Source: Bryobacterales bacterium
GTDB taxonomy: Bacteria; Acidobacteriota; Terriglobia; Bryobacterales; Bryobacteraceae
Direction of reading: 5' to 3'
DNA length: 64,000 bases
NCBI GenBank assembly: GCA_003162425.1
Contig: PMOK01000042.1
Location: 1-64,000, forward strand
Shown: one piece after another, positions 63,700 to 64,000 of the stretch
How the letters are laid out: each line of letters begins with the position of its first letter
Numbering within the stretch: the first letter of the stretch is position 1
The notes under the pieces: generated by a model
What the model saw: only the letters and a program-made list of their open reading frames with translations
What the model was told of the DNA's origin: nothing
The model's database searches: none
Program-made: the position numbers and the translations under genes

Positions 63700-64000
63700 T
63701 GCGGAAGCTTGCGTTTATACTTCCGCTATTATTAGCGACAATACCTGCATCGGCCGCGACGGCTACGCCGGTCAAGAAGGCCACCAAACCAGTCAAGAAA
63801 AAGGTCTCGCGGAAAGTCGCGCACAAGAAACGTTATCGGCCGCCTGTGGTGGCTGTTTCCCCGCAAGTGCGCCACGTCGCGGTCCAGGCCGTCAGCGCGC
63901 GAGCCACGCGTCCCATGACCTCGCTCGAAGGTGCGGGCGCTCTGGTTCCGTTCTTTGAGCAAATTTCACGGCCATCCGAAACGGGCTCTCTGCACATCCT
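63699..64000 (+). CDS. Second SGNH/GDSL-like protein, truncated at the window edge
   Basis: GTG start overlapping the previous stop; signal peptide RKLAFILPLLLATIPASAATA; Lys-rich stretch; ends ...LVPFFEQISRPSETGSLHI as in the region before the GDS box. Not in the ORF track because it is open at the edge. Confidence 0.65.
   Translation, partial: MRKLAFILPLLLATIPASAATATPVKKATKPVKKKVSRKVAHKKRYRPPVVAVSPQVRHVAVQAVSARATRPMTSLEGAGALVPFFEQISRPSETGSLHI

Overview
The window is a gene-dense, GC-rich bacterial chromosome segment. It most resembles a Solibacter/Bryobacter-type acidobacterium, because three large SBBP-repeat proteins carry the Solibacter-type TIGR03437 C-terminal domain. I support about 52 protein-coding genes, the last of which is truncated at the right edge. 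I see no rRNA or tRNA genes, CRISPR array, transposase or phage genes. Main features: (1) A plus-strand module at 20.3-26.0 kb: receiver fused to an RsbW-like ATPase, a coiled-coil protein, a membrane OmpA-like protein, a Rab-like small GTPase, and a hybrid kinase with receiver and Hpt. This is my best candidate for an under-described system. (2) A minus-strand signalling island at 38.6-47.2 kb. Two adjacent REC-PAS-kinase proteins there lack the H-box histidine (Arg in one, Gly in the other), and the island ends in a small degenerate receiver-like protein. (3) At least seven families of short, mostly palindromic intergenic repeats. Several sit exactly at gene ends, and some supply stop codons and C-terminal residues (SLTLAVR*, SVTVAAR*, SHG*). 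(4) An MBOAT plus tandem SGNH O-acetylation-type cassette at the right edge. Several supplied ORF starts lie inside the repeats and were moved downstream.
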